From the NCBI RefSeq assembly GCF_003111665.1, contig NZ_CP022188.1:3782001-3846000 (forward strand): 64,000 nucleotides of DNA, given 5' to 3'. This document shows positions 17,470-28,100 of the stretch, one piece after another; within the stretch, counting starts at the first letter, position 1; each line of letters starts with the position of its first letter. Position numbers and translations under genes: made by a program. The DNA comes from Parazoarcus communis (GTDB lineage Bacteria > Pseudomonadota > Gammaproteobacteria > Burkholderiales > Rhodocyclaceae). The notes beneath the pieces were generated by a model. It had not been told where the DNA came from and did no database searches. It was given only the letters and a program-made list of their open reading frames with translations.

Positions 17470-19400
17470 GTTTGGGCCAGTCACCATCAATCCGGCGTCC
17501 CTTCGCGTACATCCGGATCCTGGTCTTCTGTCTTGCGCTTCTGCCGGCACTTGTGCTGGCGCAGGCTGGCGAACCCGTTGCCCTTGCCGTTCTTGTCGAT
17601 CCAGATGGAACGGAAACGATCGAGCGCATCAGCGCGCCAGCGCGTGCGCACGAGTTTATCGAGGTCACGAACGGGTTTTCCGCTGGCTACACACGCAAGG
17701 TGCATTGGTTCCGCTTCACGCTCGGCGCTTCAGCGCATGACAACGCGCCGATCTGGCTGGTCGCTCACCCCCCCTATCTCGACGACCTGCGACTGTTCGT
17801 CCCCGACTCGAGCCGTCCGAATGGATTCGAGGTACGACGCGCGGGTGACCACCTCCCATTTTCCGCACGGGAGATTCCATACCGGGGATTCGTATTCACC
17901 CTCCGACCGAATCACGAACAGAGTCAGACCTACTACATGCGTCTGGAGACCAGCAGCACGTCGGTGCTGAGCCTGACGAGATGGTCGCCCAAGGATTTCC
18001 AGGACTCGGCAACCCTTGAATACGGCTTGTTCGGACTGTTCTACGGCGTGATCGTCATGATCATACTGATCAATCTCTGGCCCAGTCTGTGGCGAACCGA
18101 GGCCCTGTTCCGCTATTACCTGATCTACCTCGGGACGACGGTGCTGAACCTCCTGAGCACAAACGGTTTCGTCGGGCAATACCTGCTCCCCGAAATGCCC
18201 TTGCTTGAAAACGCCTGGACTTCAGTCAGCACCCTGCTGCTGCTTGCGAGCGCAGCGCGCTTCTACCAACTGGTGCTTGAAGTCACGGACAAGAACCCGG
18301 CTCTCCACATCTTCTACCGCTTCATGTGGTGGTTTTCCTTGCTCTGCATTCCGGTAGCCCTCCTGGGCTACTACACGGAAGCGGTTCGCATTGCCATGGC
18401 GTTCGCCGTCGTGCTTACGCTCATCAGCCTCTGTCGAAGCCTCGCGCTTGTTCACACCCGCCGCGCTGGCGCAACCTTCGTTGCGCTGGCCTGCGCATCG
18501 GGCCTGTTCGGCAGCCTGGCCGGCGTTCTCACGCTGCTTGGCATCCTGCCGGGCAACTTCTGGCTGCGCCATGGCTTTCAGACTGGGACGCTGGGTACGG
18601 TGCTGGCCTTTCATCTTGCGTTGAGTGCGCGCTTCCGGATTCAGGAGCAAGAACACCGCAACGCACTCGACCGCGCGGCAAGAGCCGAATTCCGCGCCGA
18701 ACAGGCGCACAGTGCAAGAACCCAGCAACAGCAGTTCATGGCAATGCTGTCGCATGAACTGCGCACACCGCTGGCGATGATCCAGGGCGCCGCGCATGGA
18801 CTCAAGCTCCTCGATGCCACCGCAAATCCGGAGACGTCCAAGCGTCACGGCCGGATTCAGCGCGGCATCGACAGGATCACCGACATGCTCAACCAGTTGC
18901 TCACCAGTGACCGGGTCGACGATGAGGGCCTGGTCGCGCAAATCGAGGAGGCGGACCTGACTGAGGCCTGCGGGCAGGTAGTCAGCGGCATCGAATCGCA
19001 GCAGCGTGTGCAGTTCAACGCCGACTTTGCCATCCGGGCGCGGGTAGACATCGCGCTTTTCCAGATCGTGGTCGGCAATCTGCTTGATAACGCACTCAAG
19101 TACTCACCAGCGGGGAGTCCGGTCGCCTTGTCCGTCGTCGAATCGGAAAACGCCGTGCATGTTCGCGTCGACGACCACGGAAAGGGCGTTCCGGAAGAAT
19201 TGGTGCAAAGCCTGTTTCTCCGATATATTCGAGGCTCCTCTCAGGGAGATATTCCGGGCACCGGCCTCGGGCTCTACATCGTGCGCAAGATCGCACATCT
19301 CCACGGCGGCGAGGTTTCCCTTGAACGCAATGCACACGGTGGCTGCTGTTTTCGGGTGACATTTCCGCGCCAACCGGTTGCCGACTCTCCAAACCCATGA
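17466..19400 (+). CDS. 7TMR-DISM sensor histidine kinase
   Basis: A 644-residue inner-membrane hybrid of a 7TMR-DISM receptor and a kinase. It starts at TTG overlapping the mfd stop (TTGA), then a signal peptide (ILVFCLALLPALVLAQA). An extracytoplasmic DISMED2-type beta-sandwich lies at about 40-165; this fold often senses carbohydrate-like or other small ligands. Seven TM helices follow (about 185-390). The HisKA box FMAMLSHELRTPLAM has the phospho-acceptor H430. The HATPase has N-box NLLDNALKYSP, G1 VDDHGKGV and G2 GTGLGLYIVRKIA. The ligand is unknown. It overlaps the response regulator gene by 4 bp, making a clear two-component pair. No ATG start is available until well into the protein. 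Confidence 0.9.
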   Translation: MSLGQSPSIRRPFAYIRILVFCLALLPALVLAQAGEPVALAVLVDPDGTETIERISAPARAHEFIEVTNGFSAGYTRKVHWFRFTLGASAHDNAPIWLVAHPPYLDDLRLFVPDSSRPNGFEVRRAGDHLPFSAREIPYRGFVFTLRPNHEQSQTYYMRLETSSTSVLSLTRWSPKDFQDSATLEYGLFGLFYGVIVMIILINLWPSLWRTEALFRYYLIYLGTTVLNLLSTNGFVGQYLLPEMPLLENAWTSVSTLLLLASAARFYQLVLEVTDKNPALHIFYRFMWWFSLLCIPVALLGYYTEAVRIAMAFAVVLTLISLCRSLALVHTRRAGATFVALACASGLFGSLAGVLTLLGILPGNFWLRHGFQTGTLGTVLAFHLALSARFRIQEQEHRNALDRAARAEFRAEQAHSARTQQQQFMAMLSHELRTPLAMIQGAAHGLKLLDATANPETSKRHGRIQRGIDRITDMLNQLLTSDRVDDEGLVAQIEEADLTEACGQVVSGIESQQRVQFNADFAIRARVDIALFQIVVGNLLDNALKYSPAGSPVALSVVESENAVHVRVDDHGKGVPEELVQSLFLRYIRGSSQGDIPGTGLGLYIVRKIAHLHGGEVSLERNAHGGCCFRVTFPRQPVADSPNP

Positions 19401-20086
19401 ATATCGTCATCGTCGAAGACAACAACGACCTGCTGGACGATCTCTTGTTCGGGCTTGAGCATGCCGGTTTCAACGCACGCGGGGTGACTAGTGCAACGGC
19501 GCTGGACGACTTGATCGGTGGAGGCGCGTTTATTCCAGATTTATTGATTCTGGATATCGGCCTGCCAGGTGAGGACGGTCATTCCATTGCCTGCCGAATG
19601 CGCGCAGACCAGGCGGCACTCGGAATCATCATGCTCACCGCTCGCAGCGATACGCGTGAAAAGCTGAAAGCACTCGATGGCGGTGCCGATCACTATCTGG
19701 TCAAACCGGTGAGCATCGATGAACTGGTTGCAGTCATACGGGCACTCGGACGTCGCATTCCCGCCGCGGACCTGCTAAGCGAGCAATGGCAGCTGAATTG
19801 TCGCCAATACAGCGTCATCGCACCGTCTGGCGAACAAATGGAACTGACGGCCCTTGAAATGACGCTGATGCGTGCATTGGCCGAGCAGCAGGGTGGGCCT
19901 GTAAGCCGCCGTTCGATTGTTTCCGCAATGGGGCACGAATGGCTGGACTACGACCAGCGCCGACTGGACACGCTGATCAGTCGCCTGCGCCGCCGTTGGC
20001 TGGAGAAAACCGGTTTTCGGCTGCCACTCGAAACCGAACGGGGAGAAGGCTATCGGTTCAGCGCGCCTGTCGTGTTGATCGCCTGA
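19397..20086 (+). CDS. OmpR/PhoB-type response regulator
   Basis: A 229-residue DNA-binding regulator. The receiver domain (1-115) has acidic residues in VIVEDNND, the phospho-acceptor D53 in LLILDIGLPGEDG, the Thr/Ser site in IMLTARSD and the Lys in YLVKPVS. The C-terminal winged-helix (about 130-225) has the RRLDTLISRLRRRW recognition-helix region. The start codon overlaps the kinase stop (ATGA). The nearest downstream genes on the same strand are tpsB and tpsA, 211 bp away, so they are likely targets; this is inference from position. Confidence 0.92.
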   Translation: MNIVIVEDNNDLLDDLLFGLEHAGFNARGVTSATALDDLIGGGAFIPDLLILDIGLPGEDGHSIACRMRADQAALGIIMLTARSDTREKLKALDGGADHYLVKPVSIDELVAVIRALGRRIPAADLLSEQWQLNCRQYSVIAPSGEQMELTALEMTLMRALAEQQGGPVSRRSIVSAMGHEWLDYDQRRLDTLISRLRRRWLEKTGFRLPLETERGEGYRFSAPVVLIA

Positions 20087-20132
20087 AAAGCACTCGGTCG
20101 CGGGCCGGAAGTGCGACAGTCTCATTAGCACT

Positions 20133-20231
20133 GACTAATTCAATAGTCGTAATGCCGAGCAACCCGTCGTTTTTTTGCAAACGACCGTGAGTTTTTACCG
20201 TTTTCTGGCGTCTTGCCTGGCAATTGTCAGG
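20133..20231. promoter_or_regulatory. Inverted-repeat cluster between the response regulator and tpsB
   Basis: The 211-bp gap 20087-20297 is visibly more AT-rich than its surroundings. It has three inverted repeats: GACTA-N6-TAGTC (20133-20148); GTCGTTT-TTTTGC-AAACGAC (20166-20185), hairpin-like and possibly a terminator for the regulator gene; and CCTGGCAATTGTCAGG (20216-20231), a 16-bp palindrome with one mismatched pair, 66 bp before the tpsB ATG. The last contains TTGTCA, a possible -35. No known operator is recognised. Confidence 0.4.
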
Positions 20232-20297
20232 AAATGTAAGTTTCAGCAATCCGATAGCACCTAGCATCCGGGGCAGCTAGAAGCCACCGGACTGCCA

Positions 20298-22091
20298 ATG
20301 ACTCGCCTCGCCGCCGTAACCGCACTGAAGAAATGGGTAACGCCCCAACTCCTCCATGGTTTCAACCGCAGCCTGCCCGTGCTGGTTGCGCTCGCTCTGA
20401 CCCTCACTCTGATCCCTCAGGCACGTGCTCAAGCCCCGGCCCAGGCCGACCGGGACGCAGCTGCCCGTCAGGCTGAGATCCTCCAGCGTCAGGACGAACT
20501 CAGACGACGTCAGGAGCTTGAGCGCCAGATTCCGCCTGATCGCAGTGGTGGCGGCATCGATACGCGCGGGCTGATGCCGCCGGTGGACGCCTCGGGCGCA
20601 GGCCTTACTTGCCGGGAGATCAACAAGATCTCCATCTCGGGCGCACCCAATCTGAGCACCTCGACGAGGGAACGGATCGAGTCAGAGTTCTCCGGTCGTT
20701 GTCTCGGCGTTTCAGAGATCGAGCAAATCCTTGCGCTCATCACTCAGGACTACATTTTCCGCGGTTTTGTCACCACCCGTGCCTATCTACCTCAGCAGGA
20801 CCTCAGCACAGGTCAACTCGAGATCCTCGTCATCGAAGGCGTCATCGAGAAAATTCTGCTGGAGGATGGCGCAGAGGGCAGCGTCAGGGCATCCAACGCC
20901 TTCCCGGTCTCGGCTGGGGAGTTGCTGAACCTGCGCGACATCGAGCAGGGCATGGAGCAGATCAACCGCCTTGCGTCCAACAACGCCGTGATGGACATCC
21001 GTCCGGGAGATGCACCTGGCGGCAGCGTCGTCGCTGTCCGCAATGAACCGTCCACACCGTTTCACGCCTCGCTGTCGTACGACAACCAGGGCTCGAAGTC
21101 CACGGGTGACGAACAATACGGCGTCAGCCTCAGCGCCGACCGCCTGTTCGGACTGAACGAATTTTTGTTGTTCTCCCACCGTCAGTCCGCGCCCCACGAT
21201 GAAGATCGCAAGCTGTCGGAGAGCAACAGCCTGACCTTCGTTCTGCCGCTTGGATACTCGACCTTCACCTTCACCAAGAGCGAATCGCGCTACGTCAGCC
21301 TGGTCAATGCCCCGAGCGGGCTCGACCTGCAAACCAGTGGTACCAGCGAGAGCGATATCTGGCGTCTGGATCGTACGGTCTACCGCGACCAGAGCAGCCG
21401 CGTCGGCCTCGCAGGCACTCTCACCATGAAGTCGTCGAAGAACTACCTTGAGGGGCTTTTGCTCGGTGTCAGCAGCAGACGTCTCTCGATCTTCGATCTC
21501 GACGGCACGCTCACGACCGGTTTCCTCGGCGGTTCGCTGACACTCGAACTCGGTTACGCCAGAGGCCTCGATTTTGCTGGCGCGCTCAAGGATGGTCCGA
21601 ATCTTCCGCGCGAAGCACCGCGTGCGCAGTTCGAGAAGTACAAGTACGGGTACTACTTCAGCCGCCCTTTCCAGGTCGGCGGCCTTGATCTTGCATTTAC
21701 CAGCCAGCTGACCGGGCAGATCGCAAAAGACACCCTCTACGGCTCGGAGCAGCTGCTGATCGGCGGCATCTACACCGTGCGTGGCTTCGTTAACAACACG
21801 CTGTCGGGTGATCACGGCTACTACGTGCGTAATGAGCTCTCACTGCGCCGCACTTTCAGCATGAACGGCACGGCAATGCCGATGCGCTTCTACATGGCGC
21901 TAGACCAAGGCGAAGTCAGCAACCGGGTTGCTGGCATTCCGCAGGGCCTTCTGCAAGGCGGCGCCGTCGGGGTGACCATGTCCATCAAGGGCGGAAGCCT
22001 GGATGTCTTTACCGCCTACCCGATCGACATGCCTGATTTCCTGAAGGCCGAAGAGCCCCAGACCTGGGTTCGCCTCAGCTACTCGCTATAA
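20298..22091 (+). CDS. TpsB outer-membrane transporter (ShlB/FhaC/HecB family)
   Basis: A 597-residue Omp85-superfamily partner that exports the adjacent TpsA protein. It has an extended signal peptide (hydrophobic core LPVLVALALTLTLIP, cleavage after about residue 45, ARAQA), then a Gln/Arg-rich helix like the FhaC plug helix. POTRA domains follow (about 105-265), the first with LTCREINKISISG. The C-terminal 16-strand barrel has the L6 signature VRGF at 494-497 and ends WVRLSYSL. The barrel start SLSYDNQGSKSTGDEQYG is typical of ShlB-type transporters. tpsA follows after 13 bp. Confidence 0.93.
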   Translation: MTRLAAVTALKKWVTPQLLHGFNRSLPVLVALALTLTLIPQARAQAPAQADRDAAARQAEILQRQDELRRRQELERQIPPDRSGGGIDTRGLMPPVDASGAGLTCREINKISISGAPNLSTSTRERIESEFSGRCLGVSEIEQILALITQDYIFRGFVTTRAYLPQQDLSTGQLEILVIEGVIEKILLEDGAEGSVRASNAFPVSAGELLNLRDIEQGMEQINRLASNNAVMDIRPGDAPGGSVVAVRNEPSTPFHASLSYDNQGSKSTGDEQYGVSLSADRLFGLNEFLLFSHRQSAPHDEDRKLSESNSLTFVLPLGYSTFTFTKSESRYVSLVNAPSGLDLQTSGTSESDIWRLDRTVYRDQSSRVGLAGTLTMKSSKNYLEGLLLGVSSRRLSIFDLDGTLTTGFLGGSLTLELGYARGLDFAGALKDGPNLPREAPRAQFEKYKYGYYFSRPFQVGGLDLAFTSQLTGQIAKDTLYGSEQLLIGGIYTVRGFVNNTLSGDHGYYVRNELSLRRTFSMNGTAMPMRFYMALDQGEVSNRVAGIPQGLLQGGAVGVTMSIKGGSLDVFTAYPIDMPDFLKAEEPQTWVRLSYSL

Positions 22092-22104
22092 GAGACAAAC
22101 TGCC

Positions 22105-25100
22105 ATGAACGGACACGCCACAATGAACCGCGCCTTTCGTCTGATCTGGAGCACCGCCAGAGGCGCTTATGTCGTTGCCCCGGAAAGCGCCAAGGGACAC
22201 GCAAAGAGCAGTTGCTCCCCCTCCAGCCGCGCAATGCTGGTCGCGGCCATCGGCTCGGGCCTGTTTGGCGTGTCTTCCTTTGCCTTTGCACAGGTCAATG
22301 CAGCCACCACCGTGGTGCCGACCGGTGGAAACACGAACGCCTATATCGCGCCCAACGGCGTCCCGGTCGTCAATATCAACACCGCGAACGCTGCCGGACT
22401 GTCTCACAACAAGTACACCCGTTACGACGTCGAGTCAGTTGGCCTCGTGCTCAACAATGGCAACACGTCCGAGATCGCGCGCCAGTCGCAGCTCGCCGGC
22501 CAGGTCATGGCCAACGTAAACCTCGCGGCCGAAGCCCGCGTCATCCTCAACGAAGTGGTGTCGACCCGGCGCAGCACGCTCGCCGGCTTCACCGAAGTCC
22601 TCGGCGGGAAGGCCGACGTGATCGTCGCCAACCCCAACGGGATTACCTGTTCGGGTTGCGGCTTCATCAATACCGACCGCGCCACGCTCACCACCGGCAT
22701 GCCCGGCTTCAATGCCGACGGCAGTCTTTCCCATTTCACCGTGACCCGCGGCGATATCCTGATCAACGGTGCCGGACTCAATGCGAGCGCACAGCAAACG
22801 CTGGACCTCGTAACCCGTTCGATCAGGATCGACAGCCAGATCAACACGGCTGCCGACGGCTCGATCGGGGTCACGACCGGCACCAACAAGTGGAGCTACG
22901 CAAGCCGTTCAGTCACGGGAACAGCAACCGGAGAAGGCGCCGCACCCGAATACGCGATCGACTCCAGCGCCCTGGGCGGCATGTACGCGGGCCGCATCCG
23001 GCTGATCGCGACCGAGGCTGGCGTAGGCGTGCGCATGCTCGGCGAAGCCGCAGCAACGGTTGACGATTTCACCCTGACCAGTGCCGGAAAGATCGAGATT
23101 CAGTCGACGATCAGCGCGGCCCGCGACAACAGCATTGCGTCCTCCGCAGCAAGCGGAACCGACGATGTTCTGCTCAACGGCAGCGGCGCGAAGCTCTCGG
23201 CGGGCAACGACCTCGCCATCACCGCAACGGCCGGACAGGTCCGCCTGGCAGAAGGCGAGCTGTTCGCATCCAGCGACCTGAGTGTCGATGCTGCAACGAT
23301 GAGCGATGCATCCACGGGCAAGGTGCGCTTTGCCGGCAAGGATTCGAGCGTCAACCTCAGTGGTGCAGCGAGCGCAAACGGATCGGTCTGGGGCGCGGGT
23401 GGCGATCTCGAGATCACCGCCGCAGACATTCAGACCAGCAACGGCGCCCGGCTCTACAGCGGCGCCAATAGTGCAGCGACAAGCCGCAGTCTGAGCATCC
23501 AGGCCACGAGCGGCGATATCGACCTCGCCGATACCGAAGTCCTGAGCACCGATGATGTGACATTGACCGCGAGCAACGGTGAGGTTGCACTTTCAGCCAG
23601 CACTGACGTTCAGGCTGCCGACGAGCTCTCGGTCACTGCGATCATGGTCGTCAATAGTGGCGATGTCGCGGCGGGTGGTGATATCGAGGTGATTGCCCAA
23701 GGCGGTGGTTTCATCAACAGCGGTCGTGTTGAGTCTGGCGGCGACCTTGGCGTGGGCGACGCTACGCGTGCCACCGATCTGTTCAACCAGTCAGGCGGCG
23801 AACTGCTTGGCAAGACGCTTTCAGTGAACGCGGGCACCGTTGGAAATGACGGTACGGTACAGGCAGTCGATCGCAGCACGGTTGTCGCCAACCGCTTCAT
23901 CAATAGCGCCGGGTCGAGCTTCATCGCTTCAACGACCTCGGCCGTTTCCGGCGTCGGTGACTTCAATGTCAGTAGCACTTTCGACAACCAGGGACTGGTC
24001 CAGTCCGCCGGCGCACTCGACATTCAGGCGGGCTCCACGCTCACCAACAGTGGTCAGATACTGGCGCTCCGGACCGGCAATGGAGGCAGTAACGGGGACC
24101 TCGACCTCAATGCGTGGTCCATCGACAACAGCGGCACCATCGACGGGGGCGGCCTGCTGAACGCAACGGCAACGGCCACTACCGGAACGAGCTTTACCAA
24201 CAGTGGTGCATTGCAGGCGGGCGGTGCGATGCACCTCGACGTCGGTAACGCGTTTCAGCAACTTGCGGCAGGCAAGATCATCGCTGACAGCACGCTCAAT
24301 ATCGGCTCAGCCACAACCAGCTTCCTGCTCACTAACGCAGGGCGTCTCCAGTCCGCTGCACTGCTGACAATTGGCGGCGTCGGCCATCTGGTCAACCTGA
24401 ACAACCTTGCCGGTGGCAACGTCCTGAGCCAGGCTTCACTTGCTCTCACCGCGGGCTCCATCAGCAACGCAGGTACGATCCAGGCCGCCACCGGCAGCAC
24501 GGTGAATGCGACGAGCTTCACCAACAGTGGCAGCGCGTCGCGCCTCATTGTTTCAACGGCAGCCAATGCAGACGGCAGCCTTGCGGTCAGCGGCGCAATC
24601 GACAACCAGGGCACGATCCAGTCCGCAGGCGGCCTGAACGTGGTGGCCACGGCAGCGATCGCCAACAGCGGCACAGTCAAGACGACTGGACTGAACGACA
24701 CCCTTGCCCTGCAGGGCAACACCCTGAACAACACCGGGTTCATCGACAGCGCAGATCTCGCCACGCTCACCGCAACCCGGACGGCAGGAGATGTGCTGAC
24801 CAACAGTGGTCAGGTTCGCAGTACCGACACCCTGACGATCGTCAGTGGGGATGGCGTGTCGAACGTGGCGGGTGGCACCATGATCGGCGACGGCGCGGTC
24901 GACCTGACCGCCCTTGTCCTTACCAATGCAGGTCGCATTCAGTCCGGCACAGCCATGACGCTGGGTCGTGGCAGCCGTGTCGAAACGCTCGACAATTCGG
25001 CCTCAGGCGTCCTTTTCGCCGGCTCGACGATGAACATCCTCGCCGGATGGATCTCAAACCAGGGCAAGATCTATGGGAGCAGTGGCACGACGCTCACCGC

Positions 25101-28100
25101 ATCGTCCCTGACCAACGGCAGTGCCAGCAACAGCAGCGCCCTGCTGTTTGGTGCGATGAACTCCGGTGCCAGCCAGATGACTGTCAGTGGCAGCGTCAGC
25201 AACTATGGCGCCATTCACTCGAACGACACGCTTTCCGTTGCAGCCGCAGGGGTGACAAACCAGCGCACCGGCGGGATCTCGTCTCTCGCGTCCTTGAATG
25301 TGAGCGCGACAAGCGGCAACTCAATCGACAACTACGGCGCCTTCTATGCCGGCACTGCGCTCGCGCTAAGTGCCACCGGCGGCACGATCCGGAACCGACC
25401 CGATGGTGCAACGATGGATAGCGGCGGCAGCATCACTACCACCAGCGCCAGCTTCATCAACAATGCGGCGATCGTGGCACTCGGCGACATCACTATCACG
25501 GCGACCTCATCGTTCACCAACGAAACGACGCTGGATAGCGGGGTCTCAATCAGCAAGCAGCTTGGCTCGACGATTACCAGCAGCAGTGGGAGCTGGAACA
25601 AGATCGCAAACGAAGGCAGCCTCGACAATGGCATGAACGCCTGGCTACTGGATCAGACAATCACGCGTAACGAAGAGCTTGTAGGCATCACCGAGGCGGA
25701 ACTGTCAGCTAAGACAAAAGCACAGATCATTGGCAGCGGTGCGGGCTCGACGCTAAGCATCAATTACGGCGGAAGCGGCCATAACTACATTGCAGTGCTG
25801 TCGGCTCCCACGATCAATGTTTCCGGCAGCGGCACCTTCACCAACGAGGACCTCACCCTCTACACGCTCGAACACACACGTCGCATCATCCGCATTGAGG
25901 ACGAAAGTATCGGTGACGACGACTTTGTTGTCTGGGCACGCACCGACTCCAGCCGCAGCGGCTATAACGGCGACAACGGCAGTATCGATGACGACGGCAA
26001 CAACTGGGACAACTGGAGCCCAGGCTGGGGATGGACGCGTACGCGCCATGTCGAATCGGGCTCATACCCGAGCGCACTGACGAATGAAGGCCTTGAACTT
26101 GCCCTTTCTGGTGCTCAGTTCGCCGGTGCAAGCACACGCACGACATTCGGCGCCGGCATCTTCGCTACCAGCTTCAACTTCAGTGGTGGAACGCTGAATA
26201 ACGTGGGGTCGCCCTACCCCGCCTCGCCCGAACATGCAAAGCAGAGCGGTACCCAGTCTGACTCGGTCACTGGCCTGAATCCCGGCGCGGGGACAAGCAG
26301 CACAGCAATGGGCGTTACCGGTACCACCGCCACAGCAGGAACCGCGGCCGGTGCCGTGGTGGCTGGCAGCACCCTGGCCTTTGGCGGAGTGAACATCACT
26401 TTGCCCAGCAATCCGAATGGCTATTTCGTTGTTTCCAGGGATCCGAACTCCAGATACCTGGTTGAGACCAACCCCCTGTTTGCCGTCGGCTCCAACTTCG
26501 TTGGCTCCGATTACCTGCAGAATCGCTATGGGTACAACCCCGACACCGTTCTTAAACGCCTTGGCGACTCGAATTACGAAGCCTATCTGATTCGCCAGCA
26601 ACTTATTGCAGAGACGGGCAGCAATGTTCTGAAGGGCTATGGCGACGAAGCGGCACAGATGCAGCAACTGATGGATCAAGCCGTGGATCAGGGCGCAGCG
26701 CTCGGGCTTGTTTACGGTCAGGCGCTGACCCCCACGCAGATCGCCAACCTTCAGGAAGACATCGTATGGATGGAGGAGGTTGAGGTTGGCGGGCAGAAGG
26801 TACTCGCTCCACGGGTGTACCTGTCACAGAGCTCGCGCGACATGATCGCAGGTGGCGCGGTCATATCGGCCGATGACGTTACGATTGCCGGCGATGCGCT
26901 TAACAATACCGGAGGCACAATTCAGGGGGCGAACACCCTGACCGTGACGACGACCGGCGATATCACCAATACCAGCGGCACGATCCGCGGGGGCGACGTC
27001 AGTCTCACGTCAACCGAAGGCAACATCACCAACAGAACACTGGTCGAGGGCGCCGGTGACGATATCAACTACTCCACTACGATCGGGCGCACCGGGGGCA
27101 TTGAAGCCACCGGCAACCTCGACATGTCAGCCAACAAGGACATCAGCGTCATTGGCGCCGACGTCAGGGCGGGTGGTGACGCCAGTCTGGAGGCTGGTGG
27201 CGACATCACTTTCGATACCATTGTCGATAAGACCACGAGGACCACGAGCGAATCGACAAACTTCGGCCCCCTCTACGGCTCGTCGACAACCACAACCGAG
27301 ACAACCGAAACCAACACCGGCTCCAATCTTCAGACGGGCGGCAACCTCAAGCTCAACAGTGGCGGCGACACCACGATTGCGGGCTCGAATGCCGATGTCG
27401 GCGGCGATCTCGATGTCGATACTGGTGGTGACTTCAATGTGATTGCCCGCCAGGACAAGGTCACAACAAAAACCGTAACCGAGACATCCGGCGTCGGCGT
27501 CGGTGGAGGCGTCTGGGGCACGGAAAAGACCACGACGGACAGCTTCAAAGGCACCAACGTAGGTTCGACGCTGAATGTCGGCGGCAATGCCGACATCGAT
27601 GCGAAGAACGAGATGACCATTCAGGGATCGGATGTCGCGATCGGCGGTGATGCGAACATCACCGCGACCAAGGGCATCAATATTCTCGACGGACTGGACG
27701 AGGAACGCACGACCACGGTTACCGAAACCACGACCTTCCTCAAGACTGGCAGTTCGGGTGAGAGCGATTCGGGCAGCAAGTCGGCATCTGCATCTGAAAG
27801 CGCGTCCGGACGCGCCAGCGCCGACGCGAGCGCGAATGCCAACGCAGAAGCGTCCGGCTCAGCCGATCTCAAGTTTGCGGAAACCACGGTCAGTACGACA
27901 AATGCGGGCTCCAACACCAGCGTTGCTTCCAGCCTGACGGTCGGTGGAAACCTCAATGCAAGCACCGAGGGCACACTCAGGGTGCAGGGATCGAACGTCG
28001 AGTCGGGCGGCGACATGAACCTCGAAGCCGAGAACGTCGAAGTTCTCGCCGGGCGCAACGAGACCTGGAGTAACACGGAGACGACCCGGACCTCGGTGGG

